Source: a virus. Taken from it: DNA of 31,823 nucleotides. Both the position numbers and the translations under genes were made by a program. The stretch lies in the IMG/VR virus record IMGVR_UViG_3300020021_000035, positions 1 through 31,823 of that record; one strand, given 5' to 3'. Shown piece after piece: positions 12,892-21,739 of the stretch (its first letter is position 1; each line of letters opens with the position of its first letter). The notes under the pieces are model-generated. The model was given only the letters and a program-made list of their open reading frames with translations, made no database searches and was not told where the DNA came from.

Positions 12892-14006
12892 TGGCCGAAG
12901 ACCTCGGAGCCGTACTAGAAGCACCCGTAGAGGGAGTAGTCGAAGAAGTAACTCCTGCAGTTGAATCCGAGGTTGCAGAGCCTGTCGCTGAAGAAGTCAA
13001 GGGCGACGAGCGTGTCATGCCCCAGTGGATCAGGAATCTCAAGGCCACGGACCCGGCAGCGTTCAAGGATGCCAAAGCCTCTTTCTTCGGTAAGCGCGCA
13101 CTCGATGAAAAACTGAAAGACTTCGACCTTGACGGCACAAAAGGCTGGCTGGAAGAGTTAGGCGGAAGAGAGGCTATCGCCGCTAAAGTCACTGAACTCG
13201 AAGGTAAAGCGACTGAACTGGATGACATCAGCTCCAAACTGGTCAACGGCGATCCTACCCTAATCTCAGACTTGCGCGAGGTTTCACCTGAAGGCTTCGC
13301 CAAGCTCGCACCAATCGTAGCCGAGCAATGGGCCCAAGCAGACCCCGAAGGTTGGGGCGCGGCGATGTCCGGCATTATGGCCGCGACGATTCAGCAGAAC
13401 GGCATCCCGATGTTCCTCGAAAAGATGGGGATGCTTCTGGAGTTCGGCAAGACTGACGACGTCGCGAAGATGGTTGCGCAGCTCAAAGAGTGGTCAGGAT
13501 CGTTTCAGGCTAAGGCCTCTGCGCCAAGAACTGTCCAGCAGGCAAAAGGCCCGGACAAACTGGCAGAGCGCGAGCAGGCCTTGAATGAACGCGACCAGCA
13601 GCTATTCAACACCGAGATGCAGCGCAGCGTTGACAGCTTCCGCGATCCTTTGATTACCAAGGAACTCGACTCCTTCATCAAGCGCCGCCCGAATGACAAT
13701 GACGCAAAAGACTTGGCCATCAGCACGGTTCGCTCTGAAGTCGTAGCGAGGCTCAAGGCCGATGAAAAGTATCAGAATTCACTGAATGCTTTGTGGGCCC
13801 GCAAGGACAAAGACGGCGCCATGCGGCTGATCAAGAGCCGAGAGACGGCGGCGATTACCGAAATTGCCCCTAAGGTTGGACGCACGATCTTTGGTAACCC
13901 GGCAGCGGCGAAGACTGAAGAGAAGAAGGTTGCCGCAAAGAGCCCGACTTTCCCGGCGGCGGCGAAGTCTTCTGACAAGTTCGACGCGATCTGGAACTCT
14001 CGCTAA
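12891..14006 (+). CDS. scaffolding protein
   Basis: A 371-aa acidic, helix-rich protein between portal and coat genes: a Glu/Val-rich low-complexity N-terminus (1-45), then helical segments, a Q/E-rich coiled coil about 220-245 (KLAEREQALNERDQQL), and a basic Ala/Lys-rich C-terminus. These match phage scaffolds, which nucleate coat assembly through a basic C-terminal tail and leave before or during packaging. No protease motif is visible. The identification rests on position and composition, not on motif conservation. Confidence 0.75.
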   Translation: MAEDLGAVLEAPVEGVVEEVTPAVESEVAEPVAEEVKGDERVMPQWIRNLKATDPAAFKDAKASFFGKRALDEKLKDFDLDGTKGWLEELGGREAIAAKVTELEGKATELDDISSKLVNGDPTLISDLREVSPEGFAKLAPIVAEQWAQADPEGWGAAMSGIMAATIQQNGIPMFLEKMGMLLEFGKTDDVAKMVAQLKEWSGSFQAKASAPRTVQQAKGPDKLAEREQALNERDQQLFNTEMQRSVDSFRDPLITKELDSFIKRRPNDNDAKDLAISTVRSEVVARLKADEKYQNSLNALWARKDKDGAMRLIKSRETAAITEIAPKVGRTIFGNPAAAKTEEKKVAAKSPTFPAAAKSSDKFDAIWNSR

Positions 14007-14011
14007 ACGTG

Positions 14012-14203
14012 ATGCCGATTCCAGAGTCGGTGCGAATTTATAACGAAGCTCAATGGTGGTATTTCCTCCATTTAGGAGTGCCGACCATCATCATCGTATT
14101 TGCCGCCTATGTCGTTATGGCATGGCGGGAGTATCGCCAAGATACCGACTTCTCCGAAAAATCAGAGAACGAGAATCCTCTGCGAATTACCCCAAAAGTT
14201 TAG
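14012..14203 (+). CDS. single-span membrane protein (63 aa)
   Basis: A 63-aa protein with one hydrophobic helix at about 20-37 (HLGVPTIIIVFAAYVVMAW) and a charged C-terminal tail. GTG 14009 directly precedes ATG 14012; neither has a Shine-Dalgarno sequence, so 64 aa is possible. A membrane protein between scaffold and major capsid genes is unusual. The hydrophobic run supports translation, but the evidence is modest. Confidence 0.45.
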   Translation: MPIPESVRIYNEAQWWYFLHLGVPTIIIVFAAYVVMAWREYRQDTDFSEKSENENPLRITPKV

Positions 14204-14358
14204 AACTACCTGACCGAACCCCACTTCCTCCACGCCAGAGGCTAAACGGCGGCCCTCGGGGTGAGGTTGATTTATCGCTAAAGTCCCAACTCCGCAAAAC
14301 CCAAGCGGGCCGCAAGGCGAACGGGTGACCCTCGCGCATTCCACACCGAGGTATCACC
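14204..14358 (+). other. 155-nt leader region before the coat gene
   Basis: No convincing gene. Only weak short stems are visible (for example CCTC...GAGG near 14253-14267). CCGAGGTATCACC supplies the coat gene's ribosome binding site. A late promoter or mRNA-processing site could sit here, since coat protein is needed in large excess, but no clear -10/-35 is recognisable. Confidence 0.3.
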
Positions 14359-15660
14359 ATGGCAGGACCTATTGGAAATGGCGCAGCAGAAGTAGCGGCA
14401 GAACTTGAAAAGGTTCGGGATAAACTCCCTGAACTGTTCGCCGTCGAAGACACGTTTTTCAACCTCGTCAACGAGCGCACTCAGAAAGACAAAGTTTCCT
14501 ACCGTCCGGAGCGCATCCCGTTCCAGATCTCTAACGGCGTCAAGGGTCGTGGTGGCAGTCTTCTCGACGGCCAGGACCTTGGCCGCGGCGGCGGACCTCA
14601 GTTGGCCTTCGGCAGCATGGCTCCGGTTGAATTTGACTGGATTATCGAATGGACCAAGCATGCGGAGATTGCAACCAATTCGCGTGAGAAGTCTATCGAG
14701 GATTACGCCAAGCTGATCCTGAAGGCCCACATGAAGGCCGCGCAGAACGACCTTGATTCGCTCATCATCTTCGGAGATGGCGTGAACACGGTCGGCATCG
14801 TAACCCCCAACGTCAATGTCGCCGGTTCGCCCTTCTATACGGCCGGCACTCCTGCCATCATCTACGTAGACAATGCGTCTCGGTTCCGCCAGGGAGCCGA
14901 TTACGACTTGTACAACGGCGGTCCTGGAACAGGGCTTACCGAAACCATCACCATCACCGGCATCGATTACGGCAATAGTGCGCTGTATATCGCTACCAGT
15001 CCAGCTACGGCTCCCGTCTCGGGTGCTTACCTGATCTTCAATAACTCTTCTGGAGTTGCAGGATCTGGCATCAACGGCATCCAGACGCTCAACCAGACAA
15101 CCGCTGGCGGAACGTTCATGGGAGTGTCGAAGACTGCCTTCCCTGGAAACTTCCAGTCCTCGGCAATCAACGCACAGGCAGCTACGCTAACCCCGCAGCT
15201 CGCCCGTCTTTTGCTGAATACCCTGATCATGAACGCAGGTGTTGAGGAGCCCGACAAAGCCTCGTACCGCTTCATGACCGGACTTGGGCAGAAGGCAGCT
15301 TGGGAGAATACGGCGATTGCGCAGACTCAGGTGATTCAACCTGGAGACGCGAAGGCGCACGATATGCTCCCCGGCACCCAGATCACCACCATCGGCGGAA
15401 TCAAGATGACAGCTTCGCGGAAGTACATTCCGGGACGCATCGATCTGCTTGATATCAGCACATGGTTCATCTCCGAAGTCCAGCCGCTGGATTACTACTC
15501 CGTCGGCGCACAGGAGATGTGGCCTGTTTATGGTGCTTCGGGTGGCCTCGCCTCAGCCATGCTGAAGTACATGATTTGGGTCGGCAACATCGGTTGCGAG
15601 AATCCCAAGAAAAATGCCATCCTCTACAACCTCGCACCGGTAAGCGGCTTCAGCTTCTAA
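14359..15660 (+). CDS. major capsid protein
   Basis: A 433-aa protein directly downstream of scaffold. It has an N-terminal helical arm (AAEVAAELEKVRDKLPELF), then RTQKDKVSYRPERIPFQIS, an A-type domain pattern, and a Gly/Thr-rich insertion about 175-275 that probably forms an extra beta domain. The end is ENPKKNAILYNLAP. Size and order fit an HK97-fold coat of a podovirus. The insertion resembles I-domain-like decorations; this is inferred from composition. It forms the icosahedral shell. Confidence 0.85.
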   Translation: MAGPIGNGAAEVAAELEKVRDKLPELFAVEDTFFNLVNERTQKDKVSYRPERIPFQISNGVKGRGGSLLDGQDLGRGGGPQLAFGSMAPVEFDWIIEWTKHAEIATNSREKSIEDYAKLILKAHMKAAQNDLDSLIIFGDGVNTVGIVTPNVNVAGSPFYTAGTPAIIYVDNASRFRQGADYDLYNGGPGTGLTETITITGIDYGNSALYIATSPATAPVSGAYLIFNNSSGVAGSGINGIQTLNQTTAGGTFMGVSKTAFPGNFQSSAINAQAATLTPQLARLLLNTLIMNAGVEEPDKASYRFMTGLGQKAAWENTAIAQTQVIQPGDAKAHDMLPGTQITTIGGIKMTASRKYIPGRIDLLDISTWFISEVQPLDYYSVGAQEMWPVYGASGGLASAMLKYMIWVGNIGCENPKKNAILYNLAPVSGFSF

Positions 15661-15668
15661 GGAGTTAA

Positions 15669-16205
15669 ATGCAGCCTAAGTATGAACTGGCCTTTCATCC
15701 GGTAGACCTGTCTCGCCATGGACTCAACCCCTATGGCGATCCTCTGTACCGGGTGATTTGGGCAGATACGCGTAAAACCAAAGTGATTCACCTGGGTAAG
15801 ATTCACATCTTACCCAGGTATTCACATGGCGAAGAGGTAAACGCTAAAGGCCACTGGGTTTTAGAGAAGTGGGCCCCCCCTGAAGTCATCGTCGGACTTA
15901 CAAGAGATCAGTACGAAGCGCTTCTGCTGACGTTTCCCAGCGCTGCCGCCGAAGACTATCCCGAAAAGGGAGATTACGAGCTGAGCAGGATCTTCAATGA
16001 GGAGTCAGGGCCATTTTGCAAGAGCATCGATGAGATAGCCCTGCACAAACAACTTTATTTCCATAAATGGCGATTCGAGCACACGACAAATGCAGAACGG
16101 CTACAGGAGACCGTGGTTGCTGAGGATGCCAAAGAAGCAGAAGCAGATAAGACTTTTGACGCGCTGTTCGAACAAGCGCGAGAGGAGAATCAATGCCTGA
16201 AGTAG
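15669..16205 (+). CDS. conserved-looking head/neck protein (178 aa)
   Basis: A 178-aa protein immediately after the coat gene: an N-terminal beta-rich part (YRVIWADTRKTKVIHLGKIH) and an acidic helical C-terminus (VAEDAKEAEADKTFDALFEQ). AAGGAGTTAA precedes ATG 15669. A strong hairpin lies within the gene at 15790-15819. Possibly a head-completion protein by position; no motif confirms that. Confidence 0.65.
   Translation: MQPKYELAFHPVDLSRHGLNPYGDPLYRVIWADTRKTKVIHLGKIHILPRYSHGEEVNAKGHWVLEKWAPPEVIVGLTRDQYEALLLTFPSAAAEDYPEKGDYELSRIFNEESGPFCKSIDEIALHKQLYFHKWRFEHTTNAERLQETVVAEDAKEAEADKTFDALFEQAREENQCLK
15790..15819 (+). repeat. perfect 13-bp inverted repeat inside a CDS
   Basis: ACCTGGGTAAGAT (15790-15802) and ATCTTACCCAGGT (15807-15819) are exact reverse complements around a 4-nt loop TCAC. 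It spans codons for HLGKIHILPRY. GATTCAC occurs at 15785-15791 and 15800-15806, with ATTCAC at 15820-15825. No U-tract follows, so a terminator is unlikely. It could be an RNA stability or processing element or a protein-binding site. Confidence 0.75.
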
Positions 16206-16933
16206 CAGTAGGACAACGCCGCGTAGCCAACCTCATGCCACTAACCGATAAGCAGTTGCGCGATGCGCAACAGGATCTGGTTTACATCTTCAACGTCTCG
16301 CCTTACCCTCAAACGGCTTTCGTGGAGAAGCAATATGTTATCCCGGCCCGCCAAAAGGGAAAGCGTATCTCGGAGCCCCTGGTCATTCCCGGAGTGGTTT
16401 ATTCCACGATCTACAAGGCAGGCGAGTATCAGTGGATCGGCCGCGACGGAATTGAAGTCGCGCAGGAGATCATCGGGACGTTTCGGATGCTCGATCCCAG
16501 CCAGAACATTACCAGACTCGGAGTTTTTATCTCCGACAGCGCCATCCCCTCCGAAGAGGAAACTGCGAAGGCGGAAGAGGTGTGGTTCGAGCGGTGCAGC
16601 CAGAAGGTTGCCGAGGGTGATCAGCTTGCAGCAATCAATGGAGGAATTGTCGATATCGGCGGCGGCCGGACGGCTTCCAACATCGGCAAAGACCATCGTA
16701 TCGCCCTTGAGGAGATTGGCCAGAAACGGGCGTGGAGCGGTGCCAATCAAAAGATGATCGTCTGTGAAGAGTGCGGCGAGTCGAATATGCCCGCGGCGGC
16801 ACGTTGCAAGAATGCGGACTGCCGTTGCGTGTTCGATGAGGCGAAATGCCGCCAGCGGTTCCCTGAGATGTTCGCGCATGAGACTGAAGCCAAGCGCGGC
16901 CCCGGTCGCCCTCCTAAGGAAGTTGCAGCGTAA
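16193..16933 (+). CDS. virion-associated protein with C-terminal zinc ribbon and AT-hook-like tail
   Basis: A 246-aa protein. The first 170 residues read as a compact structural domain (VYIFNVSPYPQTAF; TFRMLDPSQNITRLGVFISD). A zinc ribbon follows with C191, C194, C205 and C210/C212, then a basic tail KRGPGRPPK (235-242) whose GRP core matches AT-hook DNA-binding motifs. It could contact packaged DNA near the neck, or host DNA; both are inference. Overlaps neighbours by 13 nt and 1 nt. Confidence 0.65.
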   Translation: MPEVAVGQRRVANLMPLTDKQLRDAQQDLVYIFNVSPYPQTAFVEKQYVIPARQKGKRISEPLVIPGVVYSTIYKAGEYQWIGRDGIEVAQEIIGTFRMLDPSQNITRLGVFISDSAIPSEEETAKAEEVWFERCSQKVAEGDQLAAINGGIVDIGGGRTASNIGKDHRIALEEIGQKRAWSGANQKMIVCEECGESNMPAAARCKNADCRCVFDEAKCRQRFPEMFAHETEAKRGPGRPPKEVAA

Positions 16934-17739
16934 TGCCGCAGGTTGATCCGGGAACAGGGTTTCCTTACCCAACCATTAACGAAGTCATGGACATCGCCCG
17001 TGCTCGGGTCAATGACATGGCGAACGACACCACTGGAGACTTGCTTTCCAATGACTCCCCAGCCTCGCAGACCTACCTGACGGCCGCTTGGAAGTGGTAT
17101 CAAGGCCGCTGTGACACGGCGGGCGTGCAGACGTTCATCAAGCACGTCACCATCTACGGAATTCCGCAAAGGGAGAACGATGACGTTGCCAACGAAGCGT
17201 GGATGAATTGGGCCGGATGTAGTGACGGTGTCAATCAGTTCGAAAGTCCGGTTCTACCGCAAGACATGATTTCCCCGAAGTCGGTATGGCGTCGCAAGTC
17301 ACAGGTTCAAAATGCTGGCGTAGTCAACACCGCTCGATTCTTCCTGATGGAGCAAGCAACGGATGGTCTGCCGGTACTGCTTGATTGCAACGTCTATGAC
17401 TGGCGCGATGACGGTCTTTATTTCTACGGAGCCTCCTTCGCGCAGGATTGGAAGTTCAGGTATTCGGCTTATCGTCTACCTCTGGATATCACCAAGCCAG
17501 ATTCCCAAGTCCCGATGATGATGTGCGAGGACTGCTTAGGGGCCAGAGTCGCTTTCGAATTCGCCAATTCACGCGGAGCCGCACAAGCTCCAGCAATGGA
17601 AGCGTGGGCGGAAACAGCCTTCAGCACAATTTCACAACGCGCAACACGAATCAAAGGTCGGCAGAACATCCGTCGTCAAGGCTACTCGGGCCGCGACAAC
17701 CGCAATCAGTTTTACCCCAATCTCCCCACCAACCAATAG
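16933..17739 (+). CDS. head-tail connector/adaptor-type structural protein
   Basis: A 268-aa protein with a helical N-terminus (TINEVMDIARARVNDMAND), a central tryptophan-rich part (VYDWRDDGLYFYGAS; WKFRYSAYRLPLDI) and a helical, basic C-terminus. The helix-first layout and position after coat and before the long nozzle protein match phage adaptor proteins, which bind the portal. No specific motif proves it. The ATG overlaps the previous stop (TAATG). Confidence 0.55.
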   Translation: MPQVDPGTGFPYPTINEVMDIARARVNDMANDTTGDLLSNDSPASQTYLTAAWKWYQGRCDTAGVQTFIKHVTIYGIPQRENDDVANEAWMNWAGCSDGVNQFESPVLPQDMISPKSVWRRKSQVQNAGVVNTARFFLMEQATDGLPVLLDCNVYDWRDDGLYFYGASFAQDWKFRYSAYRLPLDITKPDSQVPMMMCEDCLGARVAFEFANSRGAAQAPAMEAWAETAFSTISQRATRIKGRQNIRRQGYSGRDNRNQFYPNLPTNQ

Positions 17740-17747
17740 GAGGCAAC

Positions 17748-18080
17748 ATGGCAGTCACACCGGTATTCAAGCGAACTCATGCAAGCTTCGATTCGTCCAC
17801 GTTCAATGAATATTGCTCGGTAGCGCTCACCGGAACTTATGTTCAGGGAGGGTTTACTTGGGCACCTTTCACTATCGTTGGCGGGGGAGGGTCTAGCCCG
17901 CTTCCGTCATCTACTTTTCTGGCGGCGCTGTTTGCTTCGACTCTCGGCTACGCCTATGTGACCACGATTGCCGGCACGGTGGCGACGACGAAGATCTTTG
18001 GAGTTCCAGGCACTGAGCTTGCCGCGGGAGCCCTTCCTGAAGCGGCGCTCTCCGTTGTGGTTACCAAGCGAAAGATTTAA
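17748..18080 (+). CDS. small structural protein (110 aa)
   Basis: A 110-aa protein with Ala/Thr/Val-rich, probably beta-strand sequence (VALTGTYVQGGFTWAPF; GYAYVTTIAGTVATTKIF). AGGAGGCAAC gives an excellent start at ATG 17748; longer in-frame openings upstream overlap the previous gene and are rejected. Probably a minor virion component by location. Function unknown. Confidence 0.6.
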   Translation: MAVTPVFKRTHASFDSSTFNEYCSVALTGTYVQGGFTWAPFTIVGGGGSSPLPSSTFLAALFASTLGYAYVTTIAGTVATTKIFGVPGTELAAGALPEAALSVVVTKRKI

Positions 18081-21000
18081 TTGCTCAACGTTGAAGGTTT
18101 GACGGAGATAGGCCTAACAATTTTTGGCGGCAACAATTTAGACATGCAGCCAACGGATTTGCCCCAAGGCCTGTCTCCGGACAACTCCGATTGCGCATTC
18201 TTGCCAGGCTCAGTCTTCACCAGGCCATCCCTGCTTCGATTGGCGACGATGGGCACGACAGCTCAAGTCGTCTATACCTCGACCTTCTTAAAACCTGACG
18301 GGACAGTTTCGCAACTGACCTTCACTTCGGACGGCAAGATGTACGCCGACGGAGTTCAGTTTGGATCTACTCAGGCAGGCAACAGGTTTTCTACATGCAA
18401 TGCCTTCGGAAAGGTGTATATCGCCATTTCGAACGGAACTTACGGGGCTGACGTGCCGTTGCAGTACACGCCGGAAGGGTTTCTCGACAGGGTTTCACAG
18501 GACGGCCCCGGAGCTGGCCCGACGCTAGGGAATCTTTCTCTCGCTTCCTCGAGCATCGCCTCAGGTTCGAGGACAAGCAACGAGGTAACCTTAGTCACCT
18601 CGACGCCGCACAATCTCTTGCAGGGCTATCTCGCCACCATAAGCGGGGTAGACGCCTTCATTGAAAACCTGACGTCTATCGTCATGGACAACTCGACTCT
18701 TCCAAACATCGCAGTCGCGACCGTCCCAACCCCTCACGGATTTGTACCTGGAACCACAATAGCCATCAACGACGTTCAGCCTACAGTCATAGGCGGGACG
18801 ATGACGGCTTGGCTGAGGACTGACGGAATTGTTCTGGTCACGATGTCAGCTGATCATGGCTTGCAGATCGGCTCTACGCCGTTGGTTCAATTGAACGCGG
18901 CAGGCTTCGGGCCGGTCATCGTTCTCTCAGTTCCGTCCTTGACGACCTTCACCTTCGCGAACTCGGGAGGTAATGGTTCAGGCACTTCAGGCGGTGTCAT
19001 GCTGCCGTGGCCTGTCGCCTCAGGGACGCTCTTTACTGTTTCAGAAGTGCCAAGCCCGACGACCTTTCAGTTTTCGATCATCGTCACGGATGCGACTTGG
19101 ACGACAGGAGATATTTCGTTCGACTGGGACGGGTCGTTTTACGTTGACTCGGTAATTTCTCCGACCTCGTTCACTTATCCGCAGATCGGACCCGATGCAA
19201 CAATAAGTTCGGGCGGGACAGTCATCCCTACCGGGCAGCTTTCTCCAGGAAATCATTCCTGTGTCGAGATATTCCTCACGCGGACCGGGTACCTGACAAT
19301 TCCCAGCCCTCCAGTCAAGCTCATCGCGAGCGGCGGCCAATATTTATCGCTGACAACTGCGGCGATCGGACCTCCCAATATCGTTGCGCGGTGGTTCGCC
19401 TTCACCGGAGCCAACGGCGGTAACTATTTCGTGCTGCCTGTTGCGCCGCGAGATCCAACAGGCAATTTTCTCATCGGGACTTCGACGGTCATCCCGGACA
19501 ATTCAACGACCACGATCGTATTCGATTTCACCGACGAAGCTTTGTTTGCTGGCATAGCAATTGATATCCCCGGAAACAACTTATTCCGGCAGGAGATTCT
19601 TGGACCGTGCATGAGTTTCTTCTCTTACGCCTCCAGACTTTTGCCGTGGGGCGAGAGAAACAAGATTCAGCAGTTTTTCAACATGGGATTTGAGGGCGGC
19701 GTTTTCTCCAGCGCTCCGAATGTTCCTTTGGGCTGGACACTCACCGGCTCGGACGGTTTATTGACGACAGGAGACTATGGATTAGCTTGGAAGGCAACAA
19801 CTGCAACGCTAAGCCAGACCTTCTATCAGGACGACGAAGGCATTGCAATTGCGCAGCCGAACACCTTGTACACCTTCAGGCTCTGGGTCAATGGGACGGC
19901 TAAGGCAACAATCAGTTCGGTCTCGACAGGGTTTTCTGCTACGGCAACAGTCACAGCCGCAGGGGCATATGGACAGGCTAACTTCAGCCTCAAAACACCT
20001 TCGGTCATTCCTCCAGACTTCCTCGTCACCTTCTCAACAGTCGGAACAGCGACTTTGGACGAGATGGAGATTATCTTTACCCTGAATCCTCGCAGGCTTA
20101 CTACAAGAGCTTCCTATGTCAACAATCCCGAGGCCTTTGATGGGGTAACAGGACTTCTCGGACCTCAAGGCGATCCTCACCCAGTCTGGGGGATGGAGGA
20201 GCGCAAAGACGTGCTCTGCTTACTGACCAATGGGCCGGAAGGGTCACTGTATGAAACCGAGGATACGTCTTCAGGTGAACCGGTTACGTGGGACATCAGG
20301 CACATCGCCTCGAAATGCGGTCTCGTCTCAGTTTGGGGCGTAGCGAAGTTTGAGGATTGGTTTTCGTGGACTTCGGACACTGGGCTAAGAATCTTCGACG
20401 GCGCCACAGTCGAGAAGATGAGCCAAGAAATTCAACCATGGTGGGACGCGCTCAATCCCACAGGAAAGCAGTTCATGGTCTTGGCCAATGATCCTTACAC
20501 CCGAAGAGTCTACGTCATTGGCTCTACCGCCTTCGCGACGAACAACGTGATGTACGTAATGGACTACCGAGATTTGAATACGGCAGGACTTCTGGCCAAT
20601 TCCGGTACTTTACGAGTCGGGTATTCGGGGAAAGTCATCACCACCGACCTCACAAGAAAATGGTCACCATGGTCGATGACGATGAATTACTGCGGATTAT
20701 TGACTCTTTCAACTGGCGAAGCTGTCATGGCCTTCTGTGGGGGAACCGGGGGTAATCTCAGCACTCCGCTGCATTCGGCAGTCTACGAGTTGCAAGAGGG
20801 TGAAATTAGCGGCGTCGATGCGGATTACGGGCCTTTCTGGCAGAACTCGACTTATCCAACCTACTTCTTTGTTGCCGCAGATGATGCCGAGCAAAGACAG
20901 CTTGGAACTCACAGGCTCAACCATCAGTTCATGACGCTCAACTGCAGCGGGATTGGATCAATCTTCGTCGTCCCGAATCTCGACCGGATCGGAAACACCG

Positions 21001-21218
21001 GAACGGCAACGCGGGCCCTTGCTGTAACCGAAACGATGGACCGAGACTTAGAGTTTGGTTTGAATCTCGCAGCAGAAAGAGTCAGCTATAGGATTTGCTG
21101 CCAGCCTTCCGGTCCTCAACCCGCCGCGCCTGATTCGCCGGCAGGATTCCGCATTTCGTCATTGGTCGTCGGAGTCAAGACTCACCCGTTCAGCCCGATC
21201 AGAGGGAAAAATAGCTGA
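18081..21218 (+). CDS. large tail-nozzle-like (tail tubular B-type) protein
   Basis: A 1045-aa protein. The N-terminus GGNNLDMQPTDLPQGLSPDN then PGSVFTRPSLLR matches the opening of podovirus tail tubular/nozzle proteins, and WSWTSDTGLRIFDGA-like sequence with SQEIQPWWDALNP (about 750-792) is also typical of them. They form the lower tail through which DNA passes. Residues about 170-375 hold three imperfect PHG/PHN...G...I beta modules that look like an insertion. TTG 18081 is used: it overlaps TAA and the next ATG (18144) would remove the conserved start. Confidence 0.75.
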   Translation: MLNVEGLTEIGLTIFGGNNLDMQPTDLPQGLSPDNSDCAFLPGSVFTRPSLLRLATMGTTAQVVYTSTFLKPDGTVSQLTFTSDGKMYADGVQFGSTQAGNRFSTCNAFGKVYIAISNGTYGADVPLQYTPEGFLDRVSQDGPGAGPTLGNLSLASSSIASGSRTSNEVTLVTSTPHNLLQGYLATISGVDAFIENLTSIVMDNSTLPNIAVATVPTPHGFVPGTTIAINDVQPTVIGGTMTAWLRTDGIVLVTMSADHGLQIGSTPLVQLNAAGFGPVIVLSVPSLTTFTFANSGGNGSGTSGGVMLPWPVASGTLFTVSEVPSPTTFQFSIIVTDATWTTGDISFDWDGSFYVDSVISPTSFTYPQIGPDATISSGGTVIPTGQLSPGNHSCVEIFLTRTGYLTIPSPPVKLIASGGQYLSLTTAAIGPPNIVARWFAFTGANGGNYFVLPVAPRDPTGNFLIGTSTVIPDNSTTTIVFDFTDEALFAGIAIDIPGNNLFRQEILGPCMSFFSYASRLLPWGERNKIQQFFNMGFEGGVFSSAPNVPLGWTLTGSDGLLTTGDYGLAWKATTATLSQTFYQDDEGIAIAQPNTLYTFRLWVNGTAKATISSVSTGFSATATVTAAGAYGQANFSLKTPSVIPPDFLVTFSTVGTATLDEMEIIFTLNPRRLTTRASYVNNPEAFDGVTGLLGPQGDPHPVWGMEERKDVLCLLTNGPEGSLYETEDTSSGEPVTWDIRHIASKCGLVSVWGVAKFEDWFSWTSDTGLRIFDGATVEKMSQEIQPWWDALNPTGKQFMVLANDPYTRRVYVIGSTAFATNNVMYVMDYRDLNTAGLLANSGTLRVGYSGKVITTDLTRKWSPWSMTMNYCGLLTLSTGEAVMAFCGGTGGNLSTPLHSAVYELQEGEISGVDADYGPFWQNSTYPTYFFVAADDAEQRQLGTHRLNHQFMTLNCSGIGSIFVVPNLDRIGNTGTATRALAVTETMDRDLEFGLNLAAERVSYRICCQPSGPQPAAPDSPAGFRISSLVVGVKTHPFSPIRGKNS

Positions 21219-21739
21219 TGGCAAAGGCATCGATACCCAATTTGGCCGAGATTACAGCGCAATATCCGATGATCGGGCGCGCACTCCAATACTCGGAGGA
21301 CGTTGACAATAATATAGCGCAACAGGTGAGCGCGGAGCCTGTCGGGGTGACGCCAGCGCCAGCGAAACTGACAAAGCTTTCCGTGGCGGGTGGAGCAGGC
21401 ATAGTTCACGCAACTATCACGGATCCGGCCCCAGGCTATCGGGGCAATTCGTATCACATGGAAACCATACCGACCACCGGCAACTGGGATGTGGACGCCC
21501 ATCCTATACACCTCGGTCCAGCGCGGGCCTATCGCGGAGCTTTGGGGCCCGGGATGTATCACTTTAGAGCGTGCTCTGGGTTCGGAACCTCAAACCCTTC
21601 GCCTTGGATTTATGCAATGAATATCGACGCGACAGGGCCAACGCCCCCTCCATTCCCTAAATCTACGGGCTCTGGTACTGGCGGCGGCGGATGGGGCAAT
21701 GTTCCGTACAACGGCCCGACGCCTCCAAAGAGAGCATGA
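21218..21739 (+). CDS. virion-associated protein with Gly/Pro-rich tail (173 aa)
   Basis: A 173-aa protein: an N-terminal helix, then a beta-rich domain (about 50-135) with a fibronectin/Ig-type feel (AKLTKLSVAGGAGIVHATI; YHFRACSGFGTSNPSPW), then a flexible Gly/Pro tail ending GPTPPKRA. The start overlaps the previous stop by one base (TGATGG). A tail or decoration component is likely by position. Confidence 0.6.
   Translation: MAKASIPNLAEITAQYPMIGRALQYSEDVDNNIAQQVSAEPVGVTPAPAKLTKLSVAGGAGIVHATITDPAPGYRGNSYHMETIPTTGNWDVDAHPIHLGPARAYRGALGPGMYHFRACSGFGTSNPSPWIYAMNIDATGPTPPPFPKSTGSGTGGGGWGNVPYNGPTPPKRA

Noticed and set aside
12791-13375. Long minus-strand open frame opposite the scaffold gene (and similar ones at 217-828, 28565-29593 and 30428-31141)
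   Set aside because: They lie wholly opposite strongly supported + genes, have no ribosome binding site or recognisable motif, and show Ser/Val/Pro-biased composition typical of antisense shadows of GC-rich genes.
14053-14328. Arg/Pro-rich open frame between the scaffold and coat genes
   Set aside because: It overlaps the membrane-protein ORF in another frame, has no ribosome binding site and reads as low-complexity Arg/Pro sequence.
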